Of a stretch of 52,398 nucleotides of DNA, positions 34,346 through 52,398 are shown one piece after another. Origin of the DNA: Streptomyces lycii (lineage in GTDB: Bacteria; Actinomycetota; Actinomycetes; Streptomycetales; Streptomycetaceae); assembly GCF_009735685.1 (NCBI RefSeq), contig NZ_WHPN01000300.1, positions 1 to 52,398 on the forward strand, in the 5' to 3' direction. Numbering within the stretch: position 1 is the first letter of the stretch; each line of letters starts with the position of its first letter. The translations under genes and the position numbers were made by a program. The notes beneath the pieces were generated by a model, which was not told the origin of the DNA, did no database searches, and saw only the letters and a list, made by a program, of their open reading frames with translations.

Positions 34346-34930
34346 CTACAGGTGATCGATCTCCGCAAGATCGAGATCGATCGTGAAGGGCACGGTGAGC
34401 TTCAGCCGCTCGTGGTGGATGCCGGTGAGCGCGTACTCCTTGGTCACCGGGTCCAGCTCATAGGTGTGCACGGCCGGATGGTCCCGCTCCCCCGCCATCT
34501 CCACCAGCCAGAAGTGCGGGATGCCTGCCGCCGCGTACTTCCGGGGCTTGGTCTCGCGGTCCCTGGACTCGGAGTCCGGGGAGACGACCTCGACGGCGAG
34601 GAGCACGTCGGCGGCCTCGTAACGCGTCTGCCGACGCCCCTGCACGGCTTCCGCCCGCACGACCACGAGGTCCGGCTCCGGGGCGTTCCGCGGCCCCAGG
34701 ACGACGGTCATTTCCCGGCGGACCCGAAGATGCACCGGTGCGGCCCGGCGCAGGCCCTGCGCCAGGAGATCTGTCACCAACGAGTGAAAATCCCGCTGCG
34801 GACTCACGAAGACCAGGCTCCCGTCGATCAACTCGGTGTGCGGCGGGAGATCGGGCAGAGCGAACAGGTCGTCCACGGTGTAGCCGTCCGGCGGCGGCAC
34901 CGGCCAGGTGTGCTGCGGTTCGGCGGTCAT
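34346..34930 (-). CDS. Uma2 family (PD-(D/E)XK fold) protein
   Basis: I choose ATG 34930 (MTAEPQHTWPVPPPDGYTVD, 194 residues), with GGGAGGA upstream. Nuclease-fold motifs include ELIDGSLVFVSP (Glu34), APEPDLVVV (Asp87) and LAVEVVSPDSESRD (Glu114). Lys131 in KPRKYAAAGIPHFWLVE completes the set. Streptomycetes carry many such DUF820/Uma2 genes, which are often mobile or expanded; their biological role is unclear. Confidence 0.88.
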   Translation of the reverse strand: MTAEPQHTWPVPPPDGYTVDDLFALPDLPPHTELIDGSLVFVSPQRDFHSLVTDLLAQGLRRAAPVHLRVRREMTVVLGPRNAPEPDLVVVRAEAVQGRRQTRYEAADVLLAVEVVSPDSESRDRETKPRKYAAAGIPHFWLVEMAGERDHPAVHTYELDPVTKEYALTGIHHERLKLTVPFTIDLDLAEIDHL

Positions 34931-35091
34931 GATTCCTCCCATGGACGAGATCCTCGACCGTGCACCCACGGTAGCGCCCCGTTCCCCCCGAACACCGCCC
35001 GAAAGAGATGGGAACGGATGCACGACGTTGACCGCCACCCCGCCCACCTGCACGGACAGCCGGGCGGGCCGGCCGCCCCGGAAACGCGGAG

Positions 35092-35123
35092 AGGGCCCGC
35101 ACGACCGAAGTCGTACGGGCCCT
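35092..35123 (-). terminator. tuf terminator with cUUCGg tetraloop
   Basis: In minus-strand RNA a 14-bp stem closes on UUCG between C and G, the extra-stable tetraloop. One pair is G-U in that RNA; it would be a C-A mismatch in plus-strand RNA. The stem is followed by CTCCGCGTTTCCGG. It lies 38 bases past the tuf stop. Confidence 0.8.
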
Positions 35124-35160
35124 TCCTCAGCCGAAGCTGGTTGCGCCTAGGCGCACCGGG

Positions 35161-36354
<1,194 letters not shown>

Positions 36355-36561
36355 TGGGGTCCTCCTGTGGACTGGTGCTGTACTCCATCCACACCTTGCG
36401 GATGGGTTCAGGTGGTCTTACCGAACCGACCAGGACCCCGAGGGGATGCCCTTGGCCGTATTCGCTTGGGGGCCGGCTGCGGGGTCCCGCCGCGAACCGT
36501 GACGGTCCGCGACGGAGAACCCGAAGCCTTTGCTCCAGCCTAATGGCTGAGCAGCATGGTG
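36355..36561 (-). other. fusA-tuf spacer with dyads
   Basis: Contains a near-perfect dyad at about 36491-36510 (ACCGT and ACGGT core) whose 19-base neighbourhood (36495-36513) recurs in the rpsL leader in inverse orientation. A CCATCC/GGATGG stem sits just before the ribosome binding site. A separate tuf promoter is expected here, but I cannot place one with confidence. Confidence 0.4.
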
Positions 36562-38703
<2,142 letters not shown>

Positions 38704-38741
38704 ATGGCTCAGTCTTCTCTCGGTCTCGATGTGGGTAGCGA

Positions 38742-39212
38742 CTACCAGCGGTAGTGCGCGAAGGCCTTGTTGGACTCGGCCATCTTGTGGGTGTCCTCGC
38801 GACGCTTGACGGAGGCGCCCAGACCGTTGCTGGCGTCCAGCAGCTCGTTCATCAGGCGCTCGGTCATGGTCTTCTCGCGGCGGGCGCGGGAGTAACCCAC
38901 GAGCCAGCGCAGCGCGAGGGTGGAGGCACGGCCGGGCTTGACCTCGACCGGGACCTGGTAGGTGGCGCCACCGACACGGCGGCTCTTGACCTCCAGGGAC
39001 GGCTTGATGTTCTCCAGCGCGCGCTTCAGCGTGATGACCGGGTCGTTGCCGGTCTTCTCGCGGAGGCCCTCCATGGCGCCGTAGACGATGCGCTCGGCGG
39101 TGGAACGCTTGCCGTTCAGCAGCACCTTGTTGATGAGCGACGTGACAAGAGGAGAACCGTAGACCGGGTCGATGATGACCGGGCGCTTCGGGGCGGGGCC
39201 CTTACGAGGCAT
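38742..39212 (-). CDS. rpsG: 30S ribosomal protein S7
   Basis: S7 nucleates the 30S head and in E. coli represses the str operon. The 156-residue product starts at ATG 39212 ([20 protein letters not shown]). The motif [20 protein letters not shown] and the C-terminus [20 protein letters not shown] fit. Two bases separate it from rpsL. Confidence 0.98.
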   Translation of the reverse strand: MPRKGPAPKRPVIIDPVYGSPLVTSLINKVLLNGKRSTAERIVYGAMEGLREKTGNDPVITLKRALENIKPSLEVKSRRVGGATYQVPVEVKPGRASTLALRWLVGYSRARREKTMTERLMNELLDASNGLGASVKRREDTHKMAESNKAFAHYRW

Positions 39213-39214
39213 TC

Positions 39215-39586
39215 TTACTTCTCCTTCTTGGCGCCGTAGCGGCTGCGGGCCTGCTTGCGGTTCTTGACACCCTGGGTGTCGAGCGAACCGCGGATGATCT
39301 TGTAGCGAACACCCGGCAGGTCCTTCACACGGCCGCCACGCACGAGCACGATGGAGTGCTCCTGCAGGTTGTGTCCCTCACCCGGGATGTAAGCGGTGAC
39401 CTCGATGCCGCTGGTCAGGCGCACACGTGCGACCTTCCGCAGCGCCGAGTTCGGCTTCTTCGGGGTGGTGGTGAACACACGCGTGCAGACGCCGCGACGC
39501 TGAGGGGAACCCTCGAGTGCCGGCGTCTTGTTCTTCTCGACCTTGTCCTGCCGGCCCTTCCGGACCAGCTGCTGGATCGTAGGCAC
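39215..39586 (-). CDS. rpsL: 30S ribosomal protein S12
   Basis: S12 is at the decoding centre. GTG 39586 gives [20 protein letters not shown], 123 residues, with GGAG upstream. The residues changed in streptomycin-resistant or antibiotic-overproducing Streptomyces mutants are wild type here: Lys43 ([10 protein letters not shown]), Lys88 and Pro91 (GRVKDLPGV). It leads the str operon from a strong promoter with a leader of about 245 bases. Confidence 0.98.
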   Translation of the reverse strand: MPTIQQLVRKGRQDKVEKNKTPALEGSPQRRGVCTRVFTTTPKKPNSALRKVARVRLTSGIEVTAYIPGEGHNLQEHSIVLVRGGRVKDLPGVRYKIIRGSLDTQGVKNRKQARSRYGAKKEK

Positions 39587-39658
39587 CGTTTCTCCGGTTT
39601 CTGTGTGCCGTCTCGGTAAAGCTAACCTGGGATTTTTCGTACAGATCCGGACCACGGC

Positions 39659-39683
39659 CCGACCCACGCGGTCGGGTGTGTCG
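39659..39683 (-). promoter_or_regulatory. Conserved leader element, rpsL copy
   Basis: Pairs with 23268-23292 (23 of 25 identical). In minus-strand RNA CCCGACC and GGTCGGG form a 7-bp stem on a GCGTG loop. The rpsJ copy has one A-C mismatch in that stem. It ends 72 bases before the rpsL start. Confidence 0.6.
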
Positions 39684-39839
39684 AAGGCTGCAGACTCCCC
39701 GCGAGGCGGGGAAGGCACAGAATTCGGTGTCGCGGACCGTAACGGTCTCCGGCGCCCGAGCGGCTCTTCTTCTTCCCGGCCGGAAAACCGGGGAAGATTG
39801 GCGCGCGGGAGCCCAGGGACACCCCAGGCACAAGGTCAG

Positions 39840-39868
39840 AGCGTACCTACCGCATGGGCTCCGGTCAA
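39840..39868 (-). promoter_or_regulatory. rpsL (str operon) promoter
   Basis: On the minus strand TTGACC (39863-39868), 17 bases, TACGCT (39840-39845). This is a near-consensus vegetative (HrdB-type) promoter. Transcription would start near 39833. Confidence 0.8.
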
Positions 39869-40002
39869 AACAAATGCACACGCGTAGGACACGCCGTGCC
39901 ACTCCGGGCCCCGCGTCCGCCCGGGCCGTCCGCCGCGGCGGCCGCCCGGCCCTTTCCCGGTGGTCCGCCCGCCCGCTCCCCGCTCTCCCGGGGAGCGCTT
40001 CC

Positions 40003-40551
40003 TCAGCTGCTTCCCGCGGCCGCGGCGGCCGTCACGATCAGGACGATCGCCACGCCGAAGGCGATGCTCAGCCAGCCGATGATCAGCCCCGCGAGCGCCA
40101 GCCCCTCGCCGCTCTCCCCGGTCCTGCGGATCTCGGCGCGGGCCTTGTGGCCCAGGATCACCGCCGGGACGGCCGTCAGGCCCCAGGTCATCGGGGACAG
40201 GATGCCGCACACCAGGGCGCCGGTGGCGGAGCCGTTGGTCGGCGGCGGGAGCGGCGCGGGCATGAAGGTCTGCGGCACCGGCAGCACGGCCTGCGCCTGC
40301 GGGACCGGCTGCGGCACCGGCCCCTGCGGCAGATCGGCGACGATCGCCTGCAACTGGCCGTGCGTCTGCGCCTGATACGCCCGTCCGAGCCGCTGCTCGT
40401 ACTCCCCCTGGGACAACCGTCCCTCGGCGAATCCCGCCTTGAGGACGTCCACCGCGCGCTCCCGGTCGGCGTTCGAGGCGCGCATCATCGACATCTGAGG
40501 GTGCTGCACGGGCTGTCCGCCCCTGTCGCCCTGCCAGGCCTGGAATGACAC
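40003..40551 (-). CDS. DUF1707/DUF4190-type small membrane protein
   Basis: I choose GTG 40551 (182 residues), eight bases after GGGGAGG; GTG 40581 is less well placed. The N-terminal DUF1707 (SHOCT-like) domain reads MRASNADRERAVDVLKAGFA then EGRLSQGEYEQRLGRAYQAQ. A Pro-rich linker leads to a DUF4190-like pair of hydrophobic segments (TGALVCGILSPMTWGLTAVP and GLIIGWLSIAFGVAIVLIVT). It is a common Streptomyces membrane protein without known function, between rpoC and rpsL. Confidence 0.85.
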   Translation of the reverse strand: MSFQAWQGDRGGQPVQHPQMSMMRASNADRERAVDVLKAGFAEGRLSQGEYEQRLGRAYQAQTHGQLQAIVADLPQGPVPQPVPQAQAVLPVPQTFMPAPLPPPTNGSATGALVCGILSPMTWGLTAVPAVILGHKARAEIRRTGESGEGLALAGLIIGWLSIAFGVAIVLIVTAAAAAGSS

Positions 40552-40861
40552 CTGCACGACCTCCCCGCCGTCGTTCCCCACCCATCATGTCCGACGTTCG
40601 GCGTGCCCGGAGAGTTCCGGGACCAATTTGGTACAGGAATGCCGCTTCGCGCCCCGCCGGGACGGCCCGGACCGCCGCCCGGGGCACTCCGCCACCACCG
40701 CCCGGGGCGGACCGCGCCACCGCCCCGGCCGGCCCGCGCACCGCCGCGCCGGGCCGCTCACACCGGCCGCCGTGGGCGCTCCGCGCCGCCGTCACGGACC
40801 GGCCCGCCGCCCCGGACCGTTGTCGTGCTGCCGCCGCCCCGTTCTGCCGCCGCGCGGCACG

Positions 40862-40965
40862 CCACGTACGCCATGTACGCCGCGTACGCCGTGTACGCCG
40901 CAGGGGCGCGTACGCCGCAGGGCCGTGTACGCCGCAGGGCCGTGTACGCCGCAGGGCGGCCACCC
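40862..40965. repeat. 9-bp and 18-bp GTACGCC tandem repeat
   Basis: Starts as a 9-bp period (CGTACGCCA, TGTACGCCG and similar) and changes to about an 18-bp period with GTGTACGCCGCAGGGCC. The last unit runs into the left arm of the rpoC terminator hairpin. Confidence 0.85.
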
Positions 40966-40985
40966 CCGGAGGGATGGCCGCCCTG
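40952..40985 (-). terminator. rpoC terminator hairpin
   Basis: Perfect arms CAGGGCGGCCA (40952-40962) and TGGCCGCCCTG (40975-40985) with an inner CCC/GGG extension. It lies about 38 bases beyond the rpoC stop. There is no U-tract. Confidence 0.65.
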
Positions 40986-41022
40986 TGAGCGGCTGCCGGG
41001 CCCGGACGGGCCCCGCGGCGCC

Positions 41023-44946
<3,924 letters not shown>

Positions 44947-45087
44947 TTGTCGTCAATCCCTCTTTCGGGGTTTGTCGCCGCTGCCGAGGGGGGCGTCCCG
45001 GCGGCGGCTGTGTCTTCATCGTGGTCTGTACGGTCCGGGCTGACCGGGGCCGCGTCTCGTGGTGACGACGGGGCCCCGGCCGAACCG

Positions 45088-48570
<3,483 letters not shown>

Positions 48571-48737
48571 GAGGGGGTCCTTCCGAGGGCTCGGACTCAC
48601 TACGCGCGTACCGGCCCCGTCTCACACGCGAGAGGCTGAAGGAAAATCCCTGGTCAGAGACATCTTCAGCAGTGCACGGAAACGGGTCATGCCCCTGGTG
48701 ACGGGCAGAGGGCAGCTAACAGGCAGCGCAAAGGGTC

Positions 48738-48766
48738 AGTGTAGCCACTTGGCACACTGATGTCCA
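48738..48766 (-). promoter_or_regulatory. rpoB proximal promoter
   Basis: On the minus strand TGGACA (48761-48766), 17 bases, TACACT (48738-48743). It gives a leader of about 160 bases before rpoB. Confidence 0.7.
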
Positions 48767-48900
48767 GAAGGGGATTCCGGAGACCGGCGCAGTACCACTC
48801 TCTCCCTCCGGGAGGCTGCGGCCGCCGCCTCGGAGAGGGGCCGCGCCTCGTTGTTCTTCACTGCCTTCTTCGAGCCCGCGAACGGGTCGCGCGCTGCCAC

Positions 48901-48966
48901 GCGCATACCGATCCTCACGCCGCCGGGCGCTCATCGATCCACGCGCCGCCGAGCGCATATCGATAC
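48901..48966. repeat. 26-bp direct repeat in the rpoB upstream region
   Basis: Units at 48901, 48927 and a partial at 48953, each with GCGC followed by CGATC or CGATA. Units 1 and 2 match at 20 of 26 positions. It sits between the two rpoB promoters. Confidence 0.6.
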
Positions 48967-49036
48967 TGCCCGCTTCGCCCGCGAACCATGCATCCCCATG
49001 CACCGAACCTTGGAACGATGTTGACGACGCGTCCTT

Positions 49037-49065
49037 AAGATTGCGCGCTGCGTGCCGTTCGTCAA
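49037..49065 (-). promoter_or_regulatory. rpoB distal promoter
   Basis: On the minus strand TTGACG (49060-49065), 17 bases, AATCTT (49037-49042). A block of GATCGC repeats lies just upstream of the -35. Confidence 0.55.
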
Positions 49066-49189
49066 GGCCCCCCAAGCTCATGGAGATCGCCTGCGATCAC
49101 TTGCGATCGCCGACGGCAGCCGCCGGACCAGCGGTGATCACCCTACCCGCCGGGACCGACAAGACAAGGACACCCGCTCCGGAAACGCC

Positions 49190-49223
49190 CGAGGGCGACC
49201 ACCCATGCGGGTGATCGCCCTCG
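49190..49223 (-). terminator. rplL terminator or attenuator
   Basis: In minus-strand RNA a 15-bp stem with one G-U pair closes on GCAT. In plus-strand RNA that pair would be C-A, so the stem favours the rplL direction. It is followed by GGCGTTTCCGG. It lies 63 bases after the rplL stop. Confidence 0.75.
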
Positions 49224-49286
49224 GTGGGAGCTGCTGGGCCGCACGCGCCGCGAGGGCGCGGGACGGGCCCGGTCAGTTCACCGGTG

Positions 49287-49676
49287 TCACTTGACCTCGA
49301 CGGAGGCGCCGGCGGCCTTGAGGGACTCGGCAGCCTTGTCCGCGGCCTCCTTGGCGACCTTCTCGAGGACCGGCTTCGGGGTGCCGTCGACGAGGTCCTT
49401 GGCCTCCTTCAGACCCAGCGAGGTCAGCTCACGCACGACCTTGATGACCTGGATCTTCTTGTCACCGGCGCCGGTCAGGACGACGTCGAACTCGTCCTGC
49501 TCGGCGGCGGCCTCGGCCGGAGCACCACCCTGGGCGCCCGGGGCGACGGCGACGGCGGCCGGAGCGGCGGCCTCGACGTCGAACTTCTCCTCGAAGGCCT
49601 TCACGAACTCGGAGAGCTCGATGAGGGTCATCTCGCTGAACTGCTCGAGCAGCTCGTCCTGGGACAGCTTCGCCAT
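49287..49676 (-). CDS. rplL: 50S ribosomal protein L7/L12
   Basis: It forms the flexible stalk that recruits translational GTPases. The 129-residue product starts at ATG 49676 ([20 protein letters not shown]). The N-terminal dimer domain, an Ala/Gly/Pro hinge (about 36-60) and the C-terminal domain (EKTE-type [20 protein letters not shown]) are clear. It follows rplJ by 85 bases. Confidence 0.98.
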   Translation of the reverse strand: MAKLSQDELLEQFSEMTLIELSEFVKAFEEKFDVEAAAPAAVAVAPGAQGGAPAEAAAEQDEFDVVLTGAGDKKIQVIKVVRELTSLGLKEAKDLVDGTPKPVLEKVAKEAADKAAESLKAAGASVEVK

Positions 49677-49761
49677 GATGGCGTCCTTCCACTAATTCGG
49701 CAGGTGCCGGATGTACATGTCGGCGGGCGTACTCGGGCCCGCTGGACCGGGTCGCGCCCGA

Positions 49762-50322
49762 TTACTCGGCGGACTCGGCCTCGGCGGGAGCCGGCGTACC
49801 GGCACCGCCCTGCTCGCGCTGGTCGCGAAGCGCGTCCGCGGTACGGACGAACTTCGTGAGCGGCGCCTGGAAGGTCGCCGCGGCCTTGGCCATGGACGCC
49901 TTCATGCCGCCGGCCAGCTTGGCGAGCAGCACCTCGCGGGACTCGAGGTCCGCAAGCTTCTTCAGTTCGTCGGCGTCGTACTTGGCGCCGTCGACGATGC
50001 CGCCCTTGATGACAAGAGCGGGGTTCTCCTTGGCGAAGTCACGCAGACCCTTGGCCGCCTCGACCGGGTCTCCGGTCACGAAGGCCACGGCCGACGACCC
50101 GGTGAACAGGTCGTCCAGCTCGCTGATCCCGGCGTCATTGGCCGCGATCTTGGTCAGCGTGTTCTTCACCACACGGTACTGAGCGTTCTCACCGAGCGAA
50201 CGGCGCAGCTCCTTGAGCTGTGCCACGGTGAGACCGGTGTACGCGGTCACAACGGCCGCGTTGGAGTTCTGGAACTTGTCCTTGATCTCCTCGACGGCGG
50301 CAACCTTGTCGGCACTCGCCAT
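49762..50322 (-). CDS. rplJ: 50S ribosomal protein L10
   Basis: L10 anchors the L7/L12 stalk and usually autoregulates its operon through the mRNA leader. ATG 50322 gives [20 protein letters not shown], 186 residues, with AAGGAGG upstream; the longer open frame is leader sequence. The core [20 protein letters not shown] is family-typical. The tail [15 protein letters not shown] is acidic. The L10-type leader upstream supports feedback control. Confidence 0.97.
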   Translation of the reverse strand: MASADKVAAVEEIKDKFQNSNAAVVTAYTGLTVAQLKELRRSLGENAQYRVVKNTLTKIAANDAGISELDDLFTGSSAVAFVTGDPVEAAKGLRDFAKENPALVIKGGIVDGAKYDADELKKLADLESREVLLAKLAGGMKASMAKAAATFQAPLTKFVRTADALRDQREQGGAGTPAPAEAESAE

Positions 50323-50420
50323 GAGCCTCGGCCTCCTTCCGGGTGATGGTCCTCGACCGGTCTCGCGACCGGTCGCACACGTCGCCGGACCGCCCGCATC
50401 GGGCACACGAAGAAGGGGGC

Positions 50421-50461
50421 TCAACAAAAACGAAACGCCCCTGCGCAGGCGCACGGGGCGT
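50421..50461 (-). terminator. Attenuator hairpin in rplJ leader
   Basis: On the minus strand ACGCCCC pairs with GGGGCGT around an inner TGCG/CGCA stem, followed directly by TTTCGTTTTTGTTG. This is the clearest U-rich intrinsic terminator in the window, and it precedes the rplJ ribosome binding site. Confidence 0.8.
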
Positions 50462-50600
50462 GACTCGACCGGCCGGACCCGGGGGTCCGTCACGGGAGTT
50501 CATCCACATTCACCTGCACGGGCCGTCCGCGGAAGCGGATCCTTCGGCCACTGCGCACCCGGGGGCGCACAGCAACGACCAGCGGTCTTTGGCTACCGGC
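50421..50600 (-). ncRNA. L10-type ribosomal leader
   Basis: The minus-strand leader contains GCCAAAGACCGCTGGTCG and, further on, CCCGTGCAGGTGAATG. These are recognisable elements of L10 leaders, in which L10-L7/L12 binds a kink-turn region. The downstream U-rich terminator gives a plausible attenuation mechanism. Boundaries are approximate. Confidence 0.7.
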
Positions 50601-50602
50601 AC

Positions 50603-50632
50603 AGCTTACGCGAACGTGTCACCGCAATCCAA
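50603..50632 (-). promoter_or_regulatory. rplJ promoter
   Basis: On the minus strand TTGGAT (50627-50632), 18 bases, TAAGCT (50603-50608). It is placed just before the L10 leader motif, which supports it. Confidence 0.6.
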
Positions 50633-50649
50633 ATCGGCCGGTCCCACGA

Positions 50650-50732
50650 GACCTGCCCGGTCCCACCACACCTGCCCGGTCCCGCCGGACACGCCCCGGT
50701 GCCTGCCGGACGTGCCCGGGCCCGCCGCCCCC
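50650..50732. repeat. About 21-bp degenerate repeat upstream of rplJ
   Basis: Roughly four copies of ACCTGCCCGGTCCCACCAC with increasing divergence, just upstream of the rplJ promoter. Confidence 0.6.
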
Positions 50733-50932
50733 GCTGCTGCCGTTCCCGCCGCCCCGACGCGCCCTGTCCCGTCCCGCCCGTACCCGCTGTCCCGGCAGCC
50801 GGCCGTGCCGCCCCGCCCGGCCACCGCCGTGCCCCGACGCGCATGCCGTACGGCTGCACCTGCCGGTCCTGCGCCTCCCACCGATCCTGCCGCCTCCTGC
50901 CGCCTCCTGCCGCCTCCCGTCCGTCCATGACG

Positions 50933-50977
50933 CGAGCCGGGCCCGCACCCCCCCGACGGGGATGCGGGCCCGGCTCG
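50933..50977 (-). terminator. rplA terminator hairpin
   Basis: Perfect 15-bp arms CGAGCCGGGCCCGCA (50933-50947) and TGCGGGCCCGGCTCG (50963-50977), with an inner CCCC/GGGG extension. It is 28 bases after the rplA stop. There is no U-tract. Confidence 0.7.
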
Positions 50978-51005
50978 TGCGGCTCCTGCGGCTGCTGCCC
51001 GAAGG

Positions 51006-51728
51006 TCAGACGGCGGCCGGGTCCTCCTCGGCGAGGAGGTTGCGGGTGCGGTTGGCGTCCAGCTGGATGCCGGGGCCCATCGTCGTGGTCAGGGTCGCCT
51101 TCTTGATGTAGCGGCCCTTCGCGGCGGACGGCTTGAGGCGGTTGATCTCCTCGAGCGCGGCGCCGTAGTTCTCCACCAGCTGCTTCTCGTCGAACGAGAC
51201 CTTGCCGATGATGAAGTGCAGGTTCGCGTGCTTGTCGACACGGAACTCGATCTTGCCACCCTTGATCTCGGTCACGGCCTTGGCCACGTCCGGGGTGACG
51301 GTGCCGGTCTTCGGGTTCGGCATCAGACCACGCGGACCGAGCACGCGGCCGAGGCGGCCGACCTTGCCCATCAGGTCCGGGGTGGCGACGACGGCGTCGA
51401 AGTCCAGACGGCCCTTGGAGACCTCGTCGATCAGTTCGTCGGAGCCGACGATGTCGGCGCCCGCGGCCTCCGCGGCCGCAGCACGGTCACCGGTCGCGAA
51501 GACCAGGACCCGGGCGGTCTTACCGGTGCCGTGCGGGAGGTTCACGGTGCCGCGGACCATCTGGTCGGCCTTGCGCGGGTCGACACCCAGGCGCATGGCG
51601 ACCTCGACGGTCGCGTCGAACTTGGTCGTGGTGGTCTCCTTGGCGAGACGGACGGCCTCGAGCGGTGCGTACGCCTTGGTGGCGTCGACCTTGGCGTCCG
51701 CAGCGCGGAGAGTCTTGCTGCGCTTCAC
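51006..51728 (-). CDS. rplA: 50S ribosomal protein L1
   Basis: L1 forms the mobile stalk that helps deacylated tRNA leave. GTG 51728 gives [20 protein letters not shown], 240 residues, with AAGGAG upstream; an open frame running through rplK is a shadow. The signature [20 protein letters not shown] is intact. It follows rplK by 110 bases. In E. coli L1 represses this operon. Confidence 0.97.
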   Translation of the reverse strand: MKRSKTLRAADAKVDATKAYAPLEAVRLAKETTTTKFDATVEVAMRLGVDPRKADQMVRGTVNLPHGTGKTARVLVFATGDRAAAAEAAGADIVGSDELIDEVSKGRLDFDAVVATPDLMGKVGRLGRVLGPRGLMPNPKTGTVTPDVAKAVTEIKGGKIEFRVDKHANLHFIIGKVSFDEKQLVENYGAALEEINRLKPSAAKGRYIKKATLTTTMGPGIQLDANRTRNLLAEEDPAAV

Positions 51729-51838
51729 TGCTGCTCCTTGAGTTCTGTGGAGTCGTGGTGCGGGCCGCGCCGGCCCTCCCACGGTGGCTGTGGCAGCCAC
51801 GGTGACGGTGCGAGGTGGCCCTCGACCGGAGGCGGGGC

Positions 51839-52273
51839 TCAGCCCTCGACCGTGACACCCATCGAGCGGGCGGTGCCGGCGATGATCTTCTCGGCGGCGT
51901 CCAGGTCGTTGGCGTTCAGGTCGGGCATTTTGGTGGTGGCGATGTCCCGGACCTGGTCGCGGGTGATCTTCGCGACCTTCTTGACGTGCGGCTCGCCGGA
52001 GCCCTTGTCCACGCCCGCGGCCTTGAGGATCAGCTTCGCGGCCGGCGGAGTCTTGGTCACGAAGGTGAAGGAGCGGTCCTCGTAGACCGTGATCTCCACC
52101 GGCACGACCATGCCGCGCTGCGACTCGGTCGCGGCGTTGTAGGCCTTGCAGAACTCCATGATGTTGACGCCGTGCTGGCCCAGCGCGGGGCCGACCGGCG
52201 GGGCCGGGTTCGCGGCACCGGCCTGGATCTGGAGCTTGATCAGCCCCGTGACCTTCTTCTTCTTGGGAGGCAT
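51839..52273 (-). CDS. rplK: 50S ribosomal protein L11
   Basis: L11 binds the GTPase-associated centre and is needed for RelA activation and thiostrepton action. The 144-residue product starts at ATG 52273 ([20 protein letters not shown]). The Pro-rich motif [20 protein letters not shown] is intact. The C-terminal rRNA-binding domain has [20 protein letters not shown]. nusG is expected just beyond the right edge. Confidence 0.98.
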   Translation of the reverse strand: MPPKKKKVTGLIKLQIQAGAANPAPPVGPALGQHGVNIMEFCKAYNAATESQRGMVVPVEITVYEDRSFTFVTKTPPAAKLILKAAGVDKGSGEPHVKKVAKITRDQVRDIATTKMPDLNANDLDAAEKIIAGTARSMGVTVEG

Positions 52274-52344
52274 TGCTCTCTCCGGGTCCTAGTGAGAGGT
52301 TTCCGCCTCCGGTCCGGATCATCCGGATGGAGGCATACCGCACC

Positions 52345-52372
52345 ACGATAACGGGTATGGCGGTGCGGCCAA
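52345..52372 (-). promoter_or_regulatory. Candidate rplK promoter
   Basis: On the minus strand TTGGCC (52367-52372), 16 bases, TATCGT (52345-52350). It overlaps a CCGCACC/GGTGCGG dyad (52338-52368). A second dyad TCCGGAT-C-ATCCGGA lies at 52313-52327. Confidence 0.4.
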
Positions 52373-52398
52373 AAACCGGGCAGGTCGGAACGGCTTTC

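Larger units (their letters stand above)
39587..40002 (-). other. rpsL leader and upstream region
   Basis: 416 bases with no gene. From the start codon outward it holds the ribosome binding site, the 25-base element shared with rpsJ (39659-39683), a perfect dyad GACCGT-A-ACGGTC (39735-39747), the rpsL promoter (39840-39868), and GC-rich sequence up to the DUF1707-type gene stop. Confidence 0.6.
40552..41022. other. 471-base spacer after rpoC
   Basis: It contains the rpoC-side terminator (40952-40985), the GTACGCC tandem repeat (40862-40965) and GC-rich sequence leading to the DUF1707-type start. I see no gene. Confidence 0.5.
48571..49286. other. rplL-rpoB intergenic region
   Basis: 716 bases with no gene. 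It contains the rplL terminator (49190-49223), a TGCGATC repeat block (49085-49111), two candidate rpoB promoters and a 26-bp direct repeat (48901-48966). The arrangement implies that rpoBC is largely transcribed separately from rplJL. Confidence 0.6.
50323..51005. other. rplA-rplJ intergenic region
   Basis: 683 bases. From rplA it contains the rplA terminator hairpin, a 10-bp TGCCGCCTCC repeat (about 50887-50927), a 21-bp repeat (about 50650-50732), the rplJ promoter and the L10 leader. The open frames are low-complexity and not convincing genes. Confidence 0.55.

Noticed and set aside
50593..50948. Open frames of about 110 codons between rplA and rplJ
   Set aside because: They are translations of short GC repeats and overlap the rplJ promoter; no ribosome binding site or family similarity.

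Overview
This window is a high-GC actinobacterial chromosome segment, almost certainly Streptomyces. The ribosomal and RNA polymerase proteins are nearly identical in character to Streptomyces ones: RpoC opens [13 protein letters not shown], RpoB has the TTG start typical of the genus, and S14 is the zinc type. GTG and TTG starts are common and coding DNA is strongly GC-biased at third positions. Nearly all of the core machinery is on the minus strand, so transcription mostly runs from high to low coordinates.

Read in the direction of transcription, the core genes are: rplK-rplA (52273-51006); rplJ-rplL behind an L10-type leader with a U-rich terminator hairpin; rpoB-rpoC (48570-41023) with two candidate promoters; a small DUF1707/DUF4190-type membrane protein; and the str operon rpsL-rpsG-fusA-tuf (39586-35161). 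After an accessory segment come the S10 and spc genes, rpsJ-rplC-rplD-rplW-rplB-rpsS-rplV-rpsC-rplP-rpmC-rpsQ-rplN-rplX-rplE-rpsZ-rpsH-rplF-rplR-rpsE-rpmD-rplO (23206-13353). Then secY-adk-map, then infA-rpmJ-rpsM-rpsK-rpsD-rpoA-rplQ, and finally truA (5056). Seven neighbouring gene pairs overlap as TGATG or TAATG, consistent with translational coupling.

Accessory DNA sits in two places. At the left edge are a truncated lipoprotein gene and a plus-strand pair: a large P-loop NTPase and a membrane-anchored periplasmic-binding-like protein. About 11.9 kb between rpsJ and tuf carries a plus-strand run (23798-27826) of a two-helix membrane protein, an unrecognised 450-residue protein, an EACC1-like small protein and a caspase-fold protease with His and Cys motifs intact. 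This run looks like an actinobacterial biological-conflict or regulated-death module and is the most interesting candidate system here. It is followed by a dienelactone-hydrolase-type enzyme, panD, an SDR oxidoreductase, a ferredoxin/ferredoxin-reductase fusion paired with an AurF-like diiron oxygenase, and a Uma2-type nuclease-fold protein.

Intergenic DNA is notable for several unrelated GC-rich minisatellite arrays, with unit lengths of about 9-18, 15, 18-19, 24-25, 26, 28 and about 40 bp. Strong hairpins lie at operon boundaries. A 25-nt element is shared by the rpsJ and rpsL leaders, 23 of 25 bases identical. Functions are assigned from recognisable motifs by eye. No database search was run.
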